Positions 45,357-55,234 of a stretch of DNA of 64,000 bases are shown piece after piece. The notes under the pieces were generated by a model that saw only the letters and a list, made by a program, of their open reading frames with translations, was not told where the DNA came from and did no database searches. How positions within the stretch are numbered: the first letter of the stretch is position 1; the number at the start of each line of letters is the position of its first letter. The position numbers and the translations under genes are program-made. Source of the stretch: Silvimonas amylolytica (GTDB lineage: Bacteria; Pseudomonadota; Gammaproteobacteria; Burkholderiales; Chitinibacteraceae); NCBI RefSeq assembly GCF_014645555.1, contig NZ_BMLY01000001.1, forward strand, positions 701,939-765,938, in the 5' to 3' direction.

Positions 45357-45818
45357 ATGCAAACGCTGGTGCAATGGGATGACAGTCTGTCGGTGGGTAT
45401 TCAGGAAATCGACGAACAACACAAAGTGCTGGTGGCGCTGCTCAACGAGTTATATGAAGCCATCCACCGCCATCAAGGTCGCGCCGCTTCAGTCGACATC
45501 CTGGGCCGACTGGCGGATTACACGCGCATCCATTTCACCGTGGAAGAAAGTCTGATGCGTATTCTGGGTTACCCGGAATACGAAGAACACAAACAGCATC
45601 ATGAGATTTTGATCGCTGATCTACGGGTGTTCCAGGCACGGGTTCAGGCGGGCGACGCGGTCACCTTTGAGCTACTGCATTTTTTGCGTAACTGGCTCAC
45701 TCATCACATTCAGGAGGGTGACACCCGCTATGCCGCGTTCTTTCTGGAACGCGGCGCGCAGGCTACCTGGCAAAAAAAGAGTTGGCTGGACCGTTTCTGG
45801 TCTGGCATGACGGGCTAG
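45357..45818 (+). CDS. Bacteriohemerythrin
   Basis: 153 aa. All di-iron ligands are visible: the His of DEQHK, HFTVEE with His and Glu, the HKQHHE pair, and HHIQEGD with His and Asp. It would bind O2 reversibly for storage, delivery or sensing. The ATG at 45357 is chosen because MQTLVQWDDSLSVGI is the canonical start. It is divergent from the chemoreceptor fusion and convergent with, and overlapping by 4 nt, the next gene. In other bacteria hemerythrins help aerotaxis; that link is inferential. Confidence 0.93.
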   Translation: MQTLVQWDDSLSVGIQEIDEQHKVLVALLNELYEAIHRHQGRAASVDILGRLADYTRIHFTVEESLMRILGYPEYEEHKQHHEILIADLRVFQARVQAGDAVTFELLHFLRNWLTHHIQEGDTRYAAFFLERGAQATWQKKSWLDRFWSGMTG

Positions 45819-46126
45819 CCGCAACTGGCTTTTTTGATGACTCCGGCCTCATCAACTTCCAGGTTCAAACGCGTGATGTTGTAGTCCATGGTGACGGCAT
45901 CACCGGGTTTGATCACCCGTAGCAGTTTGGCACTGGCCTGCTGGCGAATGCTGTCGAGTTGATCCGGCTCTGCCATCTGCCCTACCCGCGCCTGCACCGC
46001 GTCTGCGTTGCAGTGTTCTTGTGCTTCTGGCGAGGCAGGTGCCGTGGCCGGCCCTTTGTTGCTGGCGCAGCCTGTCAGGCTTGACGCCGCCAGCAACGTC
46101 ATACTCATGATCAAAGCAATACGCAT
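45815..46126 (-). CDS. I78-like peptidase-inhibitor lipoprotein
   Basis: 103 aa. Lipobox LTGC at the end of the signal peptide. The mature part has C-x-A-DAVQARVGQ and a C-terminal pattern (RVIKPGDAVTMDYNITRLNLEVDEAGVIKKASCG, in pieces) characteristic of the I78 inhibitor family, known for elastase inhibition. It would protect the envelope from secreted proteases. CAGGAG precedes the ATG at 46126. Confidence 0.85.
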   Translation of the reverse strand: MRIALIMSMTLLAASSLTGCASNKGPATAPASPEAQEHCNADAVQARVGQMAEPDQLDSIRQQASAKLLRVIKPGDAVTMDYNITRLNLEVDEAGVIKKASCG

Positions 46127-46429
46127 GACGGCTCCTGGCTTGGTTCCGGGGATTTCAACATAGCAGAGCGTCAAGCGCCCCGAGGTCTGACAGTACAGAT
46201 ACGACGACCAATGCGCTGCGCATGCGGGGATGCATTATTTGCCCGCAAAGGCCAGGCACTCCGGTCCACCATGGCCTCCGTCCAGCGACAGACCCGTCGC
46301 TACCCGCATACTTTCAACTACAACAACCGCGTACTACATTAGTCAGACGTGCGCTTGCCGTGCCTGTGACTGGTGCGCAGCGCCCACGACCACACAGCGC
46401 GCAGGTTTGAGCCTGGCGGGAGACATCAC
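46127..46429. other. Divergent intergenic region
   Basis: 303 nt between the I78-like gene and gap. No further gene is seen. It should contain the gap promoter. Confidence 0.5.
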
Positions 46430-47428
46430 ATGAACAAGATCGGGATTAACGGGTTTGGCCGCATTGGCCGTCTGGTGTTGCGGCGCCTGCTGGAGGTCAA
46501 CGCTGGCCTGGAGGTCGTGGCCATCAACGATTTGACCTCGCCCAAAGTGCTGGCCTATCTGCTGCGCCACGACTCTAACTACGGTGCGTTCCCCTGGTCA
46601 GTCGATCACACAGACGACGCACTCATCGTGAATGGTAAACGTATTGCTGTTTACGCTGAAAAAGACGCGGCCAATATCCCGTGGGGCAAGCTGGATGTGA
46701 ATGTTGTCGTCGAATGCACCGGCTTTTATACGTCCGAGGAAAAATCCCAGGCGCACTTGACCGCCGGCGCCCGCAAGGTGCTGGTCTCTGCCCCGGCCGG
46801 CAACATGAAAACCATCGTGTTTGCCGTGAACGATGACACCATGACGGCGTCGGACAAGTTCATTTCCGTGGCTTCTTGCACCACCAATTGCCTCGCCCCC
46901 ATGGCCAAAGTGCTGGATGACCAGTTTGGCATTCAAGTTGGCACCATGACCACGGTACACGCCTACACGGGCACCCAGGCGCTGGTGGATGGCCCTCGCG
47001 GCAAAGATTTGCGGGCCAGCCGCGCCGCCGCTGAAAACGTCATTCCGCACACAACCGGCGCGGCCAAAGCCATTGGTCTGGTGATCCCGTCACTCACCGG
47101 CAAGCTCAAAGGCCATGCACAACGCGTGCCAGTCAAAACCGGCTCGGTGACTGAACTGGTGACCATTCTGGGCAAGAAGGTCAGTGCAGAAGAAATCAAC
47201 GCGGCCATGAAAACGGCGGCGAGCGAATCATTTGGCTACACCGAAGAAGAGATTGTCTCCTCCGACGTCATCGGCTCTACGTTTGGCTCGGTGTTTGACG
47301 CCACCCAAACAGAGATTTCTGAACATGGCGATCTGCAACTGGTGAAAACCGTGGCCTGGTATGACAACGAACATGGTTTTGTGACACAACTGATTCGGGT
47401 GCTGGACAAGTTTGTGAAACTGCAATGA
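46430..47428 (+). CDS. gap: Type I glyceraldehyde-3-phosphate dehydrogenase
   Basis: 332 aa NAD(P)-dependent enzyme of glycolysis/gluconeogenesis. N-terminal Rossmann motif [13 protein letters not shown] and the catalytic Cys150 in [10 protein letters not shown], with the NEHG end ([16 protein letters not shown]). Length is typical of the family. The ATG at 46430 is preceded by GGGAGA. It is monocistronic with a terminator 25 nt downstream. Betaproteobacteria often carry two gap paralogues, so this need not be the only one. Confidence 0.95.
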   Translation: MNKIGINGFGRIGRLVLRRLLEVNAGLEVVAINDLTSPKVLAYLLRHDSNYGAFPWSVDHTDDALIVNGKRIAVYAEKDAANIPWGKLDVNVVVECTGFYTSEEKSQAHLTAGARKVLVSAPAGNMKTIVFAVNDDTMTASDKFISVASCTTNCLAPMAKVLDDQFGIQVGTMTTVHAYTGTQALVDGPRGKDLRASRAAAENVIPHTTGAAKAIGLVIPSLTGKLKGHAQRVPVKTGSVTELVTILGKKVSAEEINAAMKTAASESFGYTEEEIVSSDVIGSTFGSVFDATQTEISEHGDLQLVKTVAWYDNEHGFVTQLIRVLDKFVKLQ

Positions 47429-47452
47429 CCTGTATGTGTATTGGCGGTCATC

Positions 47453-47481
47453 AAAAAGCCCCGGGAAACCGGGGCTTTTTA
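47453..47481 (+). terminator. gap terminator
   Basis: Stem AAAGCCCCGG / CCGGGGCTTT with loop GAAA, followed by a T-tract. Confidence 0.88.
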
Positions 47482-47606
47482 TTAGATACGGGCAATCACA
47501 ACCCGGCATTCCCTCAGAAAAGCAATCAGGTGAACTGGAGTCTGCAAAACCTGCAAGTCATGCCAATAATCCATGGATAGTTGCCAATAACAAATGGAGA
47601 GCAATC

Positions 47607-49502
47607 ATGGCTCTGGGTATGCGGACTTTGCAAAGTAAACTGGTCGCGGCAGTCAGCGCGATGGTCATTGTGACGGGTGTAGTCATCGCGGGGGCGAGCT
47701 ACTTTTTATCAAGTGCGCAGCAAGAGAGTGAATCCAAGGCACAGATCAGTGCAGTCAGCAGCGTGCTGGGGATTCACATCGGCAACTGGATTTCCGCCAA
47801 GGCCCAGGTACTCAACGCATTCAAACCGGTACCGCATGATGCCGGCCTTGTCGCCGGTATGGGTTATGCGCGGGACGCCGGTGGCTTTGCCAATGTGTTC
47901 CTGGCTTACCCGGATGGCACCCAGCAAAACGCCAACAATGTGACCTTGCCGCCGGATAACAATGATCCGCGCAAATGGCACTGGTGGGGTCGCGCTCAGG
48001 CTGAACAGAATGGAACGTTTGTCGAGATGCCGTCGGTGGCAGCGGCAACAGGCTCTGCGGTTTCAAGCTTTGCGCACGCCGTCGTCAATGGGGGTCAGGT
48101 AGTCGGCGTCATCGGCGCAGACGTCGAAATCTCATCCATCATGCAAGAACTCAAGCGCACGCAATTGCCCGGTGAAGGTTATGCATTCATCGTCAATCAT
48201 GATGGCCTGATCTTTGCGCATAGCGACCCATCGCGCCTGAATCAGCCTGCATCCGTATTGGGTGCCGCGCTGACACCGGCGGTTCTGGAATCCACCTTCA
48301 ACGACAAGGGTTTTTCTGAGGTCGCCATTGATGGGCGCACCAAGTTGATCACGGTATTGCCCGTGCCGGGTACCGAGTTCCGCCTGGTCGCCGTCAGCGA
48401 CAAAGCCGCACTGCAAGCCGCCACGCGCTCCCTGTTGTTCAAGAGCGTGATTATTCTGATTGTGTTGCTGGTGGTGATCATCAGCCTGAGCGCGCTGTTC
48501 CTGCGCAAACAACTGCAACCGCTGTTGGGTATCCGTAAAGCCATGCGCGATATCTCGCAAGGCGATGCAGATCTCTCTCGCCGTCTGCCGGTGCTCACGC
48601 AAGATGAAGTCGGCCAGACCAGTGAGGCGTTCAACCAGTTCATCGGCCAGTTGGGCAAGACCTTTGCCGACGTCCGCAGCCGCAGCCAGCAATTGGCGCA
48701 AGGCGTAGAAAACGCACGCAATGAAATCCAGCGTATCGCGCGGGAGACCAACTCGATTACCGATTTTGCCGGCCACAATGCCGCGGCCATTGAAGAAGTG
48801 ACGGTCAGCGTGTCAGAGGTGGCGGCATCCGCCCAACAGGCTGATGAACTGGCCAGCCAGACCGCTGAACAAAGTACGAATAGCGCACGGGACCTGGAGA
48901 AAATCTCCCGTGAGAGCGGTCAAACGCGTGAAACGGTCCAGTCGATCTCCGGCATGCTCGATACCCTGGCGCAACGCGCCAGCGATATTCGCTCCATTAC
49001 GACGGTCATCGGCGAGATTGCTGGCCAGACCAACCTGCTGGCATTGAACGCAGCGATTGAAGCCGCCCGTGCCGGCGAACAAGGCCGTGGTTTTGCGGTG
49101 GTGGCTGATGAAGTGCGCAAACTGGCAGAACGCACTAGCGCGGCCACCGGCGAGATCACCGGCATGCTCGAATCCATCAGCAAAGAAACCGAGAGCGCCG
49201 CCGGCAGCATGCAAGGTGCACTCGATAGCGTCACCGCCAGCGTGACCCTCACCGAACAGGCCAGCGGGCGCATGCGTGAAGTGGCCAGCAGCATTCAGGA
49301 TATGGCCGGTCGCGTAGGCCATATTGCCGATGCCACGCTGGAACAACGTAACGCAACCAATGCCATGAGCGAGAGTACTGAGCAGATCAACCAGCGGATT
49401 GGTCAGTCTGACTCTTCGCTGCAAAACACCTCACGCAATCTGGAAGAACTGGAAAAACTGGCGCAGGCCATCAATGCAGACTTTGGGCGGTTCCGCCTCT
49501 AG
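47607..49502 (+). CDS. Methyl-accepting chemotaxis protein with dCache ligand domain
   Basis: 631 aa. Membrane segment about 12-34, a periplasmic ligand domain of about 240 residues with dCache character ([14 protein letters not shown]-like start, [20 protein letters not shown] end), second membrane segment about 279-301, HAMP, and the MCP hairpin ([20 protein letters not shown]). It ends at FGRFRL. It probably detects amino acids or organic acids. GGAGAG precedes the ATG at 47607. It stands alone, so signalling goes through chromosomal Che proteins outside the window. Confidence 0.93.
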   Translation: MALGMRTLQSKLVAAVSAMVIVTGVVIAGASYFLSSAQQESESKAQISAVSSVLGIHIGNWISAKAQVLNAFKPVPHDAGLVAGMGYARDAGGFANVFLAYPDGTQQNANNVTLPPDNNDPRKWHWWGRAQAEQNGTFVEMPSVAAATGSAVSSFAHAVVNGGQVVGVIGADVEISSIMQELKRTQLPGEGYAFIVNHDGLIFAHSDPSRLNQPASVLGAALTPAVLESTFNDKGFSEVAIDGRTKLITVLPVPGTEFRLVAVSDKAALQAATRSLLFKSVIILIVLLVVIISLSALFLRKQLQPLLGIRKAMRDISQGDADLSRRLPVLTQDEVGQTSEAFNQFIGQLGKTFADVRSRSQQLAQGVENARNEIQRIARETNSITDFAGHNAAAIEEVTVSVSEVAASAQQADELASQTAEQSTNSARDLEKISRESGQTRETVQSISGMLDTLAQRASDIRSITTVIGEIAGQTNLLALNAAIEAARAGEQGRGFAVVADEVRKLAERTSAATGEITGMLESISKETESAAGSMQGALDSVTASVTLTEQASGRMREVASSIQDMAGRVGHIADATLEQRNATNAMSESTEQINQRIGQSDSSLQNTSRNLEELEKLAQAINADFGRFRL

Positions 49503-49510
49503 CCCTCAGC

Positions 49511-49537
49511 AAAGGCCCGCCATGTGCGGGCCTTTTC
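49511..49537 (+). terminator. Terminator of the dCache chemoreceptor gene
   Basis: Stem AAAGGCCCGC / GCGGGCCTTTT, loop CATGT, 9 nt after the stop codon. Confidence 0.85.
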
Positions 49538-49687
49538 AATGATGTGCAGTAAACGCAGTTAGACCAGCAAGTTCTTGTTTGGGCCGTGGTAAAACCTGGT
49601 CGTCTTTTCAGGTATTTGTTCGCAGCAAGTATTCCTTGGGGCGTCTCAAAATCTGCTCATCACATTTCGCAATTGAGGAGCGAAATC

Positions 49688-50002
49688 ATGGCAAAAGCTG
49701 TCCTTATGCTTGCGGCTTCCACGCTGTTGATCGCAAACCTGGCGTTCGCTGAAGACGTCGTTGTCGTCCAGCAGCCTGCGCCTGTTTATGCACCAGCACC
49801 CGCACCGGTGTTACCCGCCGGGGGCGCTTTCATGGGGATGGCAGTGGGCGCTGCCATCGCAAACAACAATGACGATGTAGACATCAACGTCAACCGCTCC
49901 ACCAACATCCAGCGCGATCAGGTCCAGCACTTCAACCGCGACACCACCATCAACAACACCCGCGAGACCAACCGTCCCCGACGCCAGAGCCGTAATCGCT
50001 AA
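49688..50002 (+). CDS. Small secreted protein, polar C-terminus
   Basis: 104 aa. Signal peptide ending at LAFA, then a Pro/Ala stretch (QPAPVYAPAPAPVLP), a glycine-rich hydrophobic stretch (GGAFMGMAVGAAIA) and an Asn/Asp/Arg-rich C-terminus (NNNDDVDINVNRSTN, then RPRRQSRNR). GAGGAG precedes the ATG at 49688. No family known. The composition suggests an envelope-associated, perhaps acid- or stress-related protein, but this is inference. Confidence 0.7.
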   Translation: MAKAVLMLAASTLLIANLAFAEDVVVVQQPAPVYAPAPAPVLPAGGAFMGMAVGAAIANNNDDVDINVNRSTNIQRDQVQHFNRDTTINNTRETNRPRRQSRNR

Positions 50003-50054
50003 TCGGTAAGCTCGGTGCATCGGGCTGGTCAAGACTGTTGCTGGAGTTGTTGAA

Positions 50055-50531
50055 ATGAATCGCCGTCCATTCCGGGCTGAACCCGTTATTGCTCTCACCG
50101 TACTTTGTGCCACGCTGTCCATCGGCCTGCGTGTTGGTTCAACCGGACCCCACTCCGACTGGCTCCCGGCACGCCCGGATCAACAAGAAGACAACCAGCC
50201 GCGTAGTCGACATCACATTCAGCAATGGTCACTGGCAATCCCCGGTCCGGATCAGGCCCTTGTCTTGCAAGCAGAGACACCACAGCGACCTGCGCAATGG
50301 CCAGAATTTAACAGTGTCTCTATCGTCGGGATGACCCACTACCCGCAATACGTATTTACGCCGTGGCTGCACTACCTGGGCAATTCACTGTTCTCTCTCG
50401 TTGCGGCCACCACCCTTGCACAAGCCATCTGCGCACATTACCTCGCCGACGGTTTTGCCCTTCCCCGTGTTCTTGCCGGAGCAGATCTCCACGATCGCGG
50501 ACGCCTGGTGATTACAGTGCTGGAGCGCTAA
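50055..50531 (+). CDS. Hypothetical protein
   Basis: 158 aa. An N-terminal hydrophobic stretch (EPVIALTVLCATLSIGLRVG) may be a membrane anchor or uncleaved signal; a second hydrophobic stretch lies at about 108-130 (YLGNSLFSLVAATTLAQAICAH). No motif recognised. It starts 52 nt after the previous gene on the same strand. Confidence 0.55.
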   Translation: MNRRPFRAEPVIALTVLCATLSIGLRVGSTGPHSDWLPARPDQQEDNQPRSRHHIQQWSLAIPGPDQALVLQAETPQRPAQWPEFNSVSIVGMTHYPQYVFTPWLHYLGNSLFSLVAATTLAQAICAHYLADGFALPRVLAGADLHDRGRLVITVLER

Positions 50532-50709
50532 TCAACCCTTGATGGTGCTCTGCATCAAACCTGGTTTGGGAATCAGCACAATCTGATTTACGTCTATCAG
50601 ATGGCGTGTTCGATATCACCGCTTTGTCAGAAGTCGCTGACTATCTTTCGGGCGAACGCGCTGCGGATATTGCATCGCACCACGATTTCGCCCTGCCAGA
50701 GGTATGTGT

Positions 50710-53076
50710 ATGTCGTTTGTTGAACAAAACGCGAGCCATATCGTGACTGCCAATGATCGCGTTACCAAGGTCTTTCAGCATCGCAGTGAAACTGCCCGTG
50801 CGCAGTTGACTGATCGCATTGGCAAATCAGCCGAGCGCCTTGCTGCGCTGCAAGCGCGCTCCTGGCTCAATCCATGGCAGGTGTTTGAAGACTGGTGGTC
50901 CTACGGCCTGGACGCCACGCAGCGCGGCGTGCTCTTCATGGATACCCTGCGTGAACGAGGCAACAACTATCTGCGCCATGTCGAAGCCGGCCAACCGCCT
51001 GTGCTGCACTTCGAGTACGAAATGGTGCTGGATGCCCGAACCTTTGAGCACCCGGTCAATTACGCGTTGATCCGAATCACTCCCCCTGCCGGCGTCAAGG
51101 TCGACGCGAAAAAACGTCCCTACGTCATCATTGATCCCCGCGCAGGACATGGTCCGGGCATTGGTGGTTTCAAAGATGACTCTCAGGTGGGGGTTGCGTT
51201 GCGCGGCGGTCATCCGGTGTATTTCGTGATCTTTTTCCGCGATCCTGAACCCGGTCAGACACTGCTGGATGTCTGCGCAGTAGAAGCCGTGTTTGTACGC
51301 AAAGTCCGTGAGTTGCACCCGGACAGCCCCAAGCCCGCCATCGTTGGCAATTGCCAGGGCGGCTGGGCCGCCATGATGCTGGCGGCATCCGGCCCGCAAG
51401 ACACCGGCCCGATCGTCATCAATGGTGCGCCGATGTCGTACTGGGGCGGTGCCTGGGGTGATGGCATGGCAGATAACCCCATGCGCTATTCCGGCGGACT
51501 GTTGGGTGGCAGCTGGCTGGCGTCGCTCACGGCGGATCTGGGCAACGGCATTTTTGATGGCGCCTGGCTGGTCGACAATTTTGAGGCCCTGAACCCGGCC
51601 AATACGTTCTGGGACAAGTACTACCACGTATTTGCCAATGCGGACACGGAACCGCCACGTTTTCTGGAGTTCGAGCGCTGGTGGGGCGGGTTCTATCTGA
51701 TGAACCGCGAAGAGATCGAATGGATAACCCGGAATCTGTTCGTAGGCAACCAACTCTGGCAAGGCGGCACCCGTGATGGCAAGGGTGCCACGTTTGATCT
51801 GCGCGAAATCAAAACGCCCATCGTGTTGTTTGCCTCTATGGGAGACAACATCACCCCGCCACAGCAAGCCTTCAACTGGGTGGCAGATGTGTATGGCAGT
51901 ACCGAAGAAATCAAAAAGCGTGGCCAGACCATTGTTGGCTTGCTGCATCACGATATCGGTCATCTGGGTATTTTCGTCTCTGGCAAAGTCGCCAAAAAAG
52001 AACATGCGCAGATTGTCGAAGTTCTTGAATCAATTGAACTCTTGCCGCCGGGACTGTACGGCATGGAGCTGACCGAGGTCCGTCATGATGATGGACAAGT
52101 GACCTGGCAAGTGGAATTCCGTGAGCGTGAACTGGCAGACGTAGCCGGGCGTTTGAACCGCTTTGCACGCAAGGATGAAAAACCGTTTGCTGCAGTGGCT
52201 CAGGTCTCTGAGTTGAACCAGCGTGCGTATGAACTATTTGCCCGGCCACTGGTACAGTCAATCAGCAACGAACAAAACGCCAAACTGCTGCGTTACTTGC
52301 ACCCTTTACGCATGCAGCGTTGGGGCGTGTCAGAACTCAACCCCTGGTTGTCATGGCTGCCTGGTGCCACTGAACAGGTCAAAGCGCATCGCGCTGCAGT
52401 ACCCAAAGACCAGTACTTCCGCCAACTGGAAGAAACGGGTTCGGCGTTGATCAGCGCCGGCCTGGATTACTACCGGGCCATGCGTGACGCACTCAGCGAA
52501 GCCATGTTCTTCCAGATCTACGGCAACATTTTTGGCCAGGTAGCGGCCTCTGATGCCGAGCCACTCATGGCTAAATTCGCCCCGACAGGCGAGCAGTTCG
52601 TCCAGGAAGCATTGGCTGCGATCGAGGATGGCGGGTTTGACGACGCCTTTGCTCGCATTTCCGCGCTATTGACCCGGCCGGGTGATATCTCTTTATCCCG
52701 CCTCGCCCTCACCCGGGAGATCGCTAACGACTATGCCGCGCTGTTGCCCGATCTGCCACTGGATCAATGGCGGCGTATCCGCGGTGAACAGGAAATCATC
52801 GTCCGTCATGCGCGTGATGAAGCCCTGCGTACCCTGCCGGCCCTGGTGTTCGACCCCACCGCCCGCGCGCGTCTGCTCGCATTACTGGACGCGCTTGTGG
52901 CCGACCCACGCATACAGGATCGCATGGCGTTACCGGAACAATCGGCCACGCTGGCTCGGATCAGAGCGGTGCTGGCCCTGCCGGCAGAGATCTCGCCGCC
53001 CGTGCCGCCTGCAAAGCCCGCCGCACCGCGCCGCAAACGCAGCCCGGCCAAACCGGCCCTCGCCGCAGACAAGTGA
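50710..53076 (+). CDS. DUF3141 PhaC-like alpha/beta hydrolase
   Basis: 788 aa. The N-terminal part contains LNPWQVFEDWWSYGLDATQR, resembling the segment before the catalytic domain in PHA synthases. The nucleophile elbow GNCQGGW carries Cys215, where PHA synthases also have Cys. DNITPPQQ (Asp) and HHDIGHLGIF (His) complete the triad order. The C-terminal ~250 residues are helical and end in a Pro/Ala/Lys-rich tail. The ATG at 50710 is chosen because GAGG lies 7 nt upstream. It is first of a tight operon with a phosphotransacylase, acetate kinase and FabI-like reductase. The substrate (polyhydroxyalkanoate or acyl-CoA) is inferred. Confidence 0.87.
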   Translation: MSFVEQNASHIVTANDRVTKVFQHRSETARAQLTDRIGKSAERLAALQARSWLNPWQVFEDWWSYGLDATQRGVLFMDTLRERGNNYLRHVEAGQPPVLHFEYEMVLDARTFEHPVNYALIRITPPAGVKVDAKKRPYVIIDPRAGHGPGIGGFKDDSQVGVALRGGHPVYFVIFFRDPEPGQTLLDVCAVEAVFVRKVRELHPDSPKPAIVGNCQGGWAAMMLAASGPQDTGPIVINGAPMSYWGGAWGDGMADNPMRYSGGLLGGSWLASLTADLGNGIFDGAWLVDNFEALNPANTFWDKYYHVFANADTEPPRFLEFERWWGGFYLMNREEIEWITRNLFVGNQLWQGGTRDGKGATFDLREIKTPIVLFASMGDNITPPQQAFNWVADVYGSTEEIKKRGQTIVGLLHHDIGHLGIFVSGKVAKKEHAQIVEVLESIELLPPGLYGMELTEVRHDDGQVTWQVEFRERELADVAGRLNRFARKDEKPFAAVAQVSELNQRAYELFARPLVQSISNEQNAKLLRYLHPLRMQRWGVSELNPWLSWLPGATEQVKAHRAAVPKDQYFRQLEETGSALISAGLDYYRAMRDALSEAMFFQIYGNIFGQVAASDAEPLMAKFAPTGEQFVQEALAAIEDGGFDDAFARISALLTRPGDISLSRLALTREIANDYAALLPDLPLDQWRRIRGEQEIIVRHARDEALRTLPALVFDPTARARLLALLDALVADPRIQDRMALPEQSATLARIRAVLALPAEISPPVPPAKPAAPRRKRSPAKPALAADK

Positions 53077-53083
53077 GCCCGCC

Positions 53084-54034
53084 ATGACGCAACTTGAACA
53101 TTCCAGATTCCAGAATCTGATTGATCGTTGCCGTGCTCTGCCGCCGACTTCTGTCGCTGTGGCACACCCTTGCGACGAAACCTCTCTCGCCGGTGCGGTC
53201 AACGCGGCGCGCATGGGGCTGATTGCGCCCATTCTGGTCGGGCCGATCAGCCGTATTACCGCCGTAGCCCATGAGCACGATATTGATATTGCCGGGCTGC
53301 AGATTGAAGACGCGCAGTTCAGCCATGCCTCGGCCGAACGCGCTGTCGCGCTCGTACGGGAAGGCAAGGCCGAGGCCTTGATGAAAGGCAGTCTGCATAC
53401 CGATGAACTCATGGCAGCGGTTGTCCGCCGCGAAGCCGGTTTGCGCACCGGCCGGCGCATCAGCCATTGCTTTGTGATGGATGTTCCCGGCCATGATCAG
53501 CCGCTGATCATTACCGATGCCGCCATCAATATCGCCCCTGGTCTGGCAGAAAAAGCGGACATCGTGCAGAACGCCATTGATCTGGCCCACGCCCTGGTCC
53601 CTGAGCCTCACCGTGAAATACGCGTAGCGATTCTCTCCGCCACAGAGACCATCAACCCCGCCGTGCCTTCCACCATTGAAGCCGCCGCGCTGTGCAAGAT
53701 GTCTGAACGGGGCCAGATTACCGGCGCGGTGCTGGATGGTCCCCTCGCGCTGGATAACGCCATCAACCTGGAAGCCGCGCGCATCAAAGGCATCAAGTCG
53801 GTAGTGGCCGGTCAGGCGGATATCCTGGTCGCGCCCGATCTGGAAGCCGGCAACATGCTGGCCAAGAGCCTGACGTTTCTGGCGGGCGCTGCGGCGGCGG
53901 GTATTGTGCTGGGTGCGCGCGTGCCAATCATCCTGACTAGCCGGGCAGACTCGGTCACCACGCGGCTGGCGTCCTGCGCGGTGGCGGTGATGGTGGCCAA
54001 CGCCCGCAAGCGACAGGCTACGGGGCTGACATAA
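53084..54034 (+). CDS. Phosphate acetyl/butyryltransferase family enzyme
   Basis: 316 aa. The PTA/PTB domain spans the whole protein (SLAGAVNAARMGLIAPILVGP, ILSATETINPAVPSTIEAAAL, TGAVLDGPLALDNAIN, NMLAKSLTFLAGAAAAGIVLGA). Its length and phrasing resemble bifunctional enoyl-CoA hydratase/phosphate acetyltransferases and PTB more than the long Pta. It begins 7 nt after the DUF3141 stop and overlaps ackA by 1 nt (TAATG). It would convert acyl-CoA to acyl-phosphate for the kinase. Confidence 0.9.
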   Translation: MTQLEHSRFQNLIDRCRALPPTSVAVAHPCDETSLAGAVNAARMGLIAPILVGPISRITAVAHEHDIDIAGLQIEDAQFSHASAERAVALVREGKAEALMKGSLHTDELMAAVVRREAGLRTGRRISHCFVMDVPGHDQPLIITDAAINIAPGLAEKADIVQNAIDLAHALVPEPHREIRVAILSATETINPAVPSTIEAAALCKMSERGQITGAVLDGPLALDNAINLEAARIKGIKSVVAGQADILVAPDLEAGNMLAKSLTFLAGAAAAGIVLGARVPIILTSRADSVTTRLASCAVAVMVANARKRQATGLT

Positions 54035-55221
54035 TGGCCGACAACGTGATTCTGGTTCTCAATGCCGGTTCATCCAGCATCAAGTTCTCCGCCTTCACCG
54101 TCAAAACACAAGGGCTCACTCAGGTTATGCGCGGCCAGATTGAAAGCCTGGCGACCAACCCGCGGTTTCTGGTGGGGCATGGCGACAAACCTGTTCAAGC
54201 CCTTGAAGACTGGGCCGCACCCGGCACCCTGACCCACGATGAAGCCGTGGCACAACTGGTCGCGTTCTTGCAGCAATACCGCGATCAATTTCACCTGGTC
54301 GGTGTGGGGCATCGGGTGGTTCATGGTGGCGCGCGCCACGCCGGGCCGGCATTGGTGGATGACGCGCTGTTAGAGGAGCTGGCGGCACTGACACCGTTGG
54401 CGCCCTTGCATCAACCCCACAACCTTGCGCCGATGCGGGCGCTCCGGTCGCGGTTACCCGATCTGCCGCAAGTGGCTTGCTTTGATACCGCGTTCCACCG
54501 GGATCAGCCTGAACTGGCCCAACGCTTTGCCCTGCCGGAAGCCATCACCCGGCGCGGGGTTCGTCGTTACGGGTTTCACGGGCTCTCTTATGAGTTCATT
54601 GCGCAGGCACTGGCCGAGCGCGACCCGGCCAGTGCAACCGGCCGCGTAATCGTGGCGCATCTGGGTAATGGTGCCAGTTTATGCGCCATTCACAACGGCA
54701 AAAGCGTGGCGGGCACGACCGGCTTTACAGCAGTGGATGGGCTGCCGATGGGCACGCGGACCGGCGTGCTTGACCCGGGTGTGATCCTGTACTTGCTGGA
54801 CGACCTCCACATGAACGCCCGCCAGATCGAAAACCTGCTCTACAAAGAATCAGGTTTGCTGGGCGTCTCCGGGATATCCAGCGATATGCGCGTCTTGCTG
54901 GAGAGTGATGCGCCGCAAGCCAGGCTGGCGGTCGATCTGTTTGTATACCGCATTGGCCGGGAAATCGGCTCTCTGGCTGCGGCGCTGGGCGGGCTGGACG
55001 CGCTGGTGTTCACCGCCGGCATTGGCGAACACGCAGCGTTTATCCGGGCAGCAGTTTGCCAGCAAGCGGCCTGGCTGGGTGTGCGGCTGGATGAACCCGC
55101 CAATGCAACCGGCAAAGCACGCATCAACGCCCAGGAGAGTCGGGTGGCGGTGTGGGTGATCCCGACCAACGAAGAGGCGATGATCGCTCGCCATACCGCA
55201 CACATCACCGGTTTGAATTGA
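54034..55221 (+). CDS. ackA: Acetate kinase
   Basis: 395 aa. The ASKHA signature VLNAGSSSIKFS opens the protein, followed by GHRVVHGG, FDTAFH and HLGNGASLCAI, GRTGFTAV-like MGTRTGVLDPG, and the C-terminal TAGIGEHAAFIR. It forms ATP from acyl-phosphate. The start codon overlaps the previous stop (TAATG), and fabI follows after 13 nt. With the PTA-type gene it makes a substrate-level phosphorylation pair. Confidence 0.95.
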   Translation: MADNVILVLNAGSSSIKFSAFTVKTQGLTQVMRGQIESLATNPRFLVGHGDKPVQALEDWAAPGTLTHDEAVAQLVAFLQQYRDQFHLVGVGHRVVHGGARHAGPALVDDALLEELAALTPLAPLHQPHNLAPMRALRSRLPDLPQVACFDTAFHRDQPELAQRFALPEAITRRGVRRYGFHGLSYEFIAQALAERDPASATGRVIVAHLGNGASLCAIHNGKSVAGTTGFTAVDGLPMGTRTGVLDPGVILYLLDDLHMNARQIENLLYKESGLLGVSGISSDMRVLLESDAPQARLAVDLFVYRIGREIGSLAAALGGLDALVFTAGIGEHAAFIRAAVCQQAAWLGVRLDEPANATGKARINAQESRVAVWVIPTNEEAMIARHTAHITGLN

Positions 55222-55234
55222 GGAAACCAAGCTC

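Noticed and set aside
52682-53083. N-terminal extension of the phosphotransacylase into the DUF3141 gene
   Set aside because: The frame is open by chance in GC-rich DNA; the ATG at 53084 gives the family start and the upstream residues are Arg/Pro/Cys-rich shadow.
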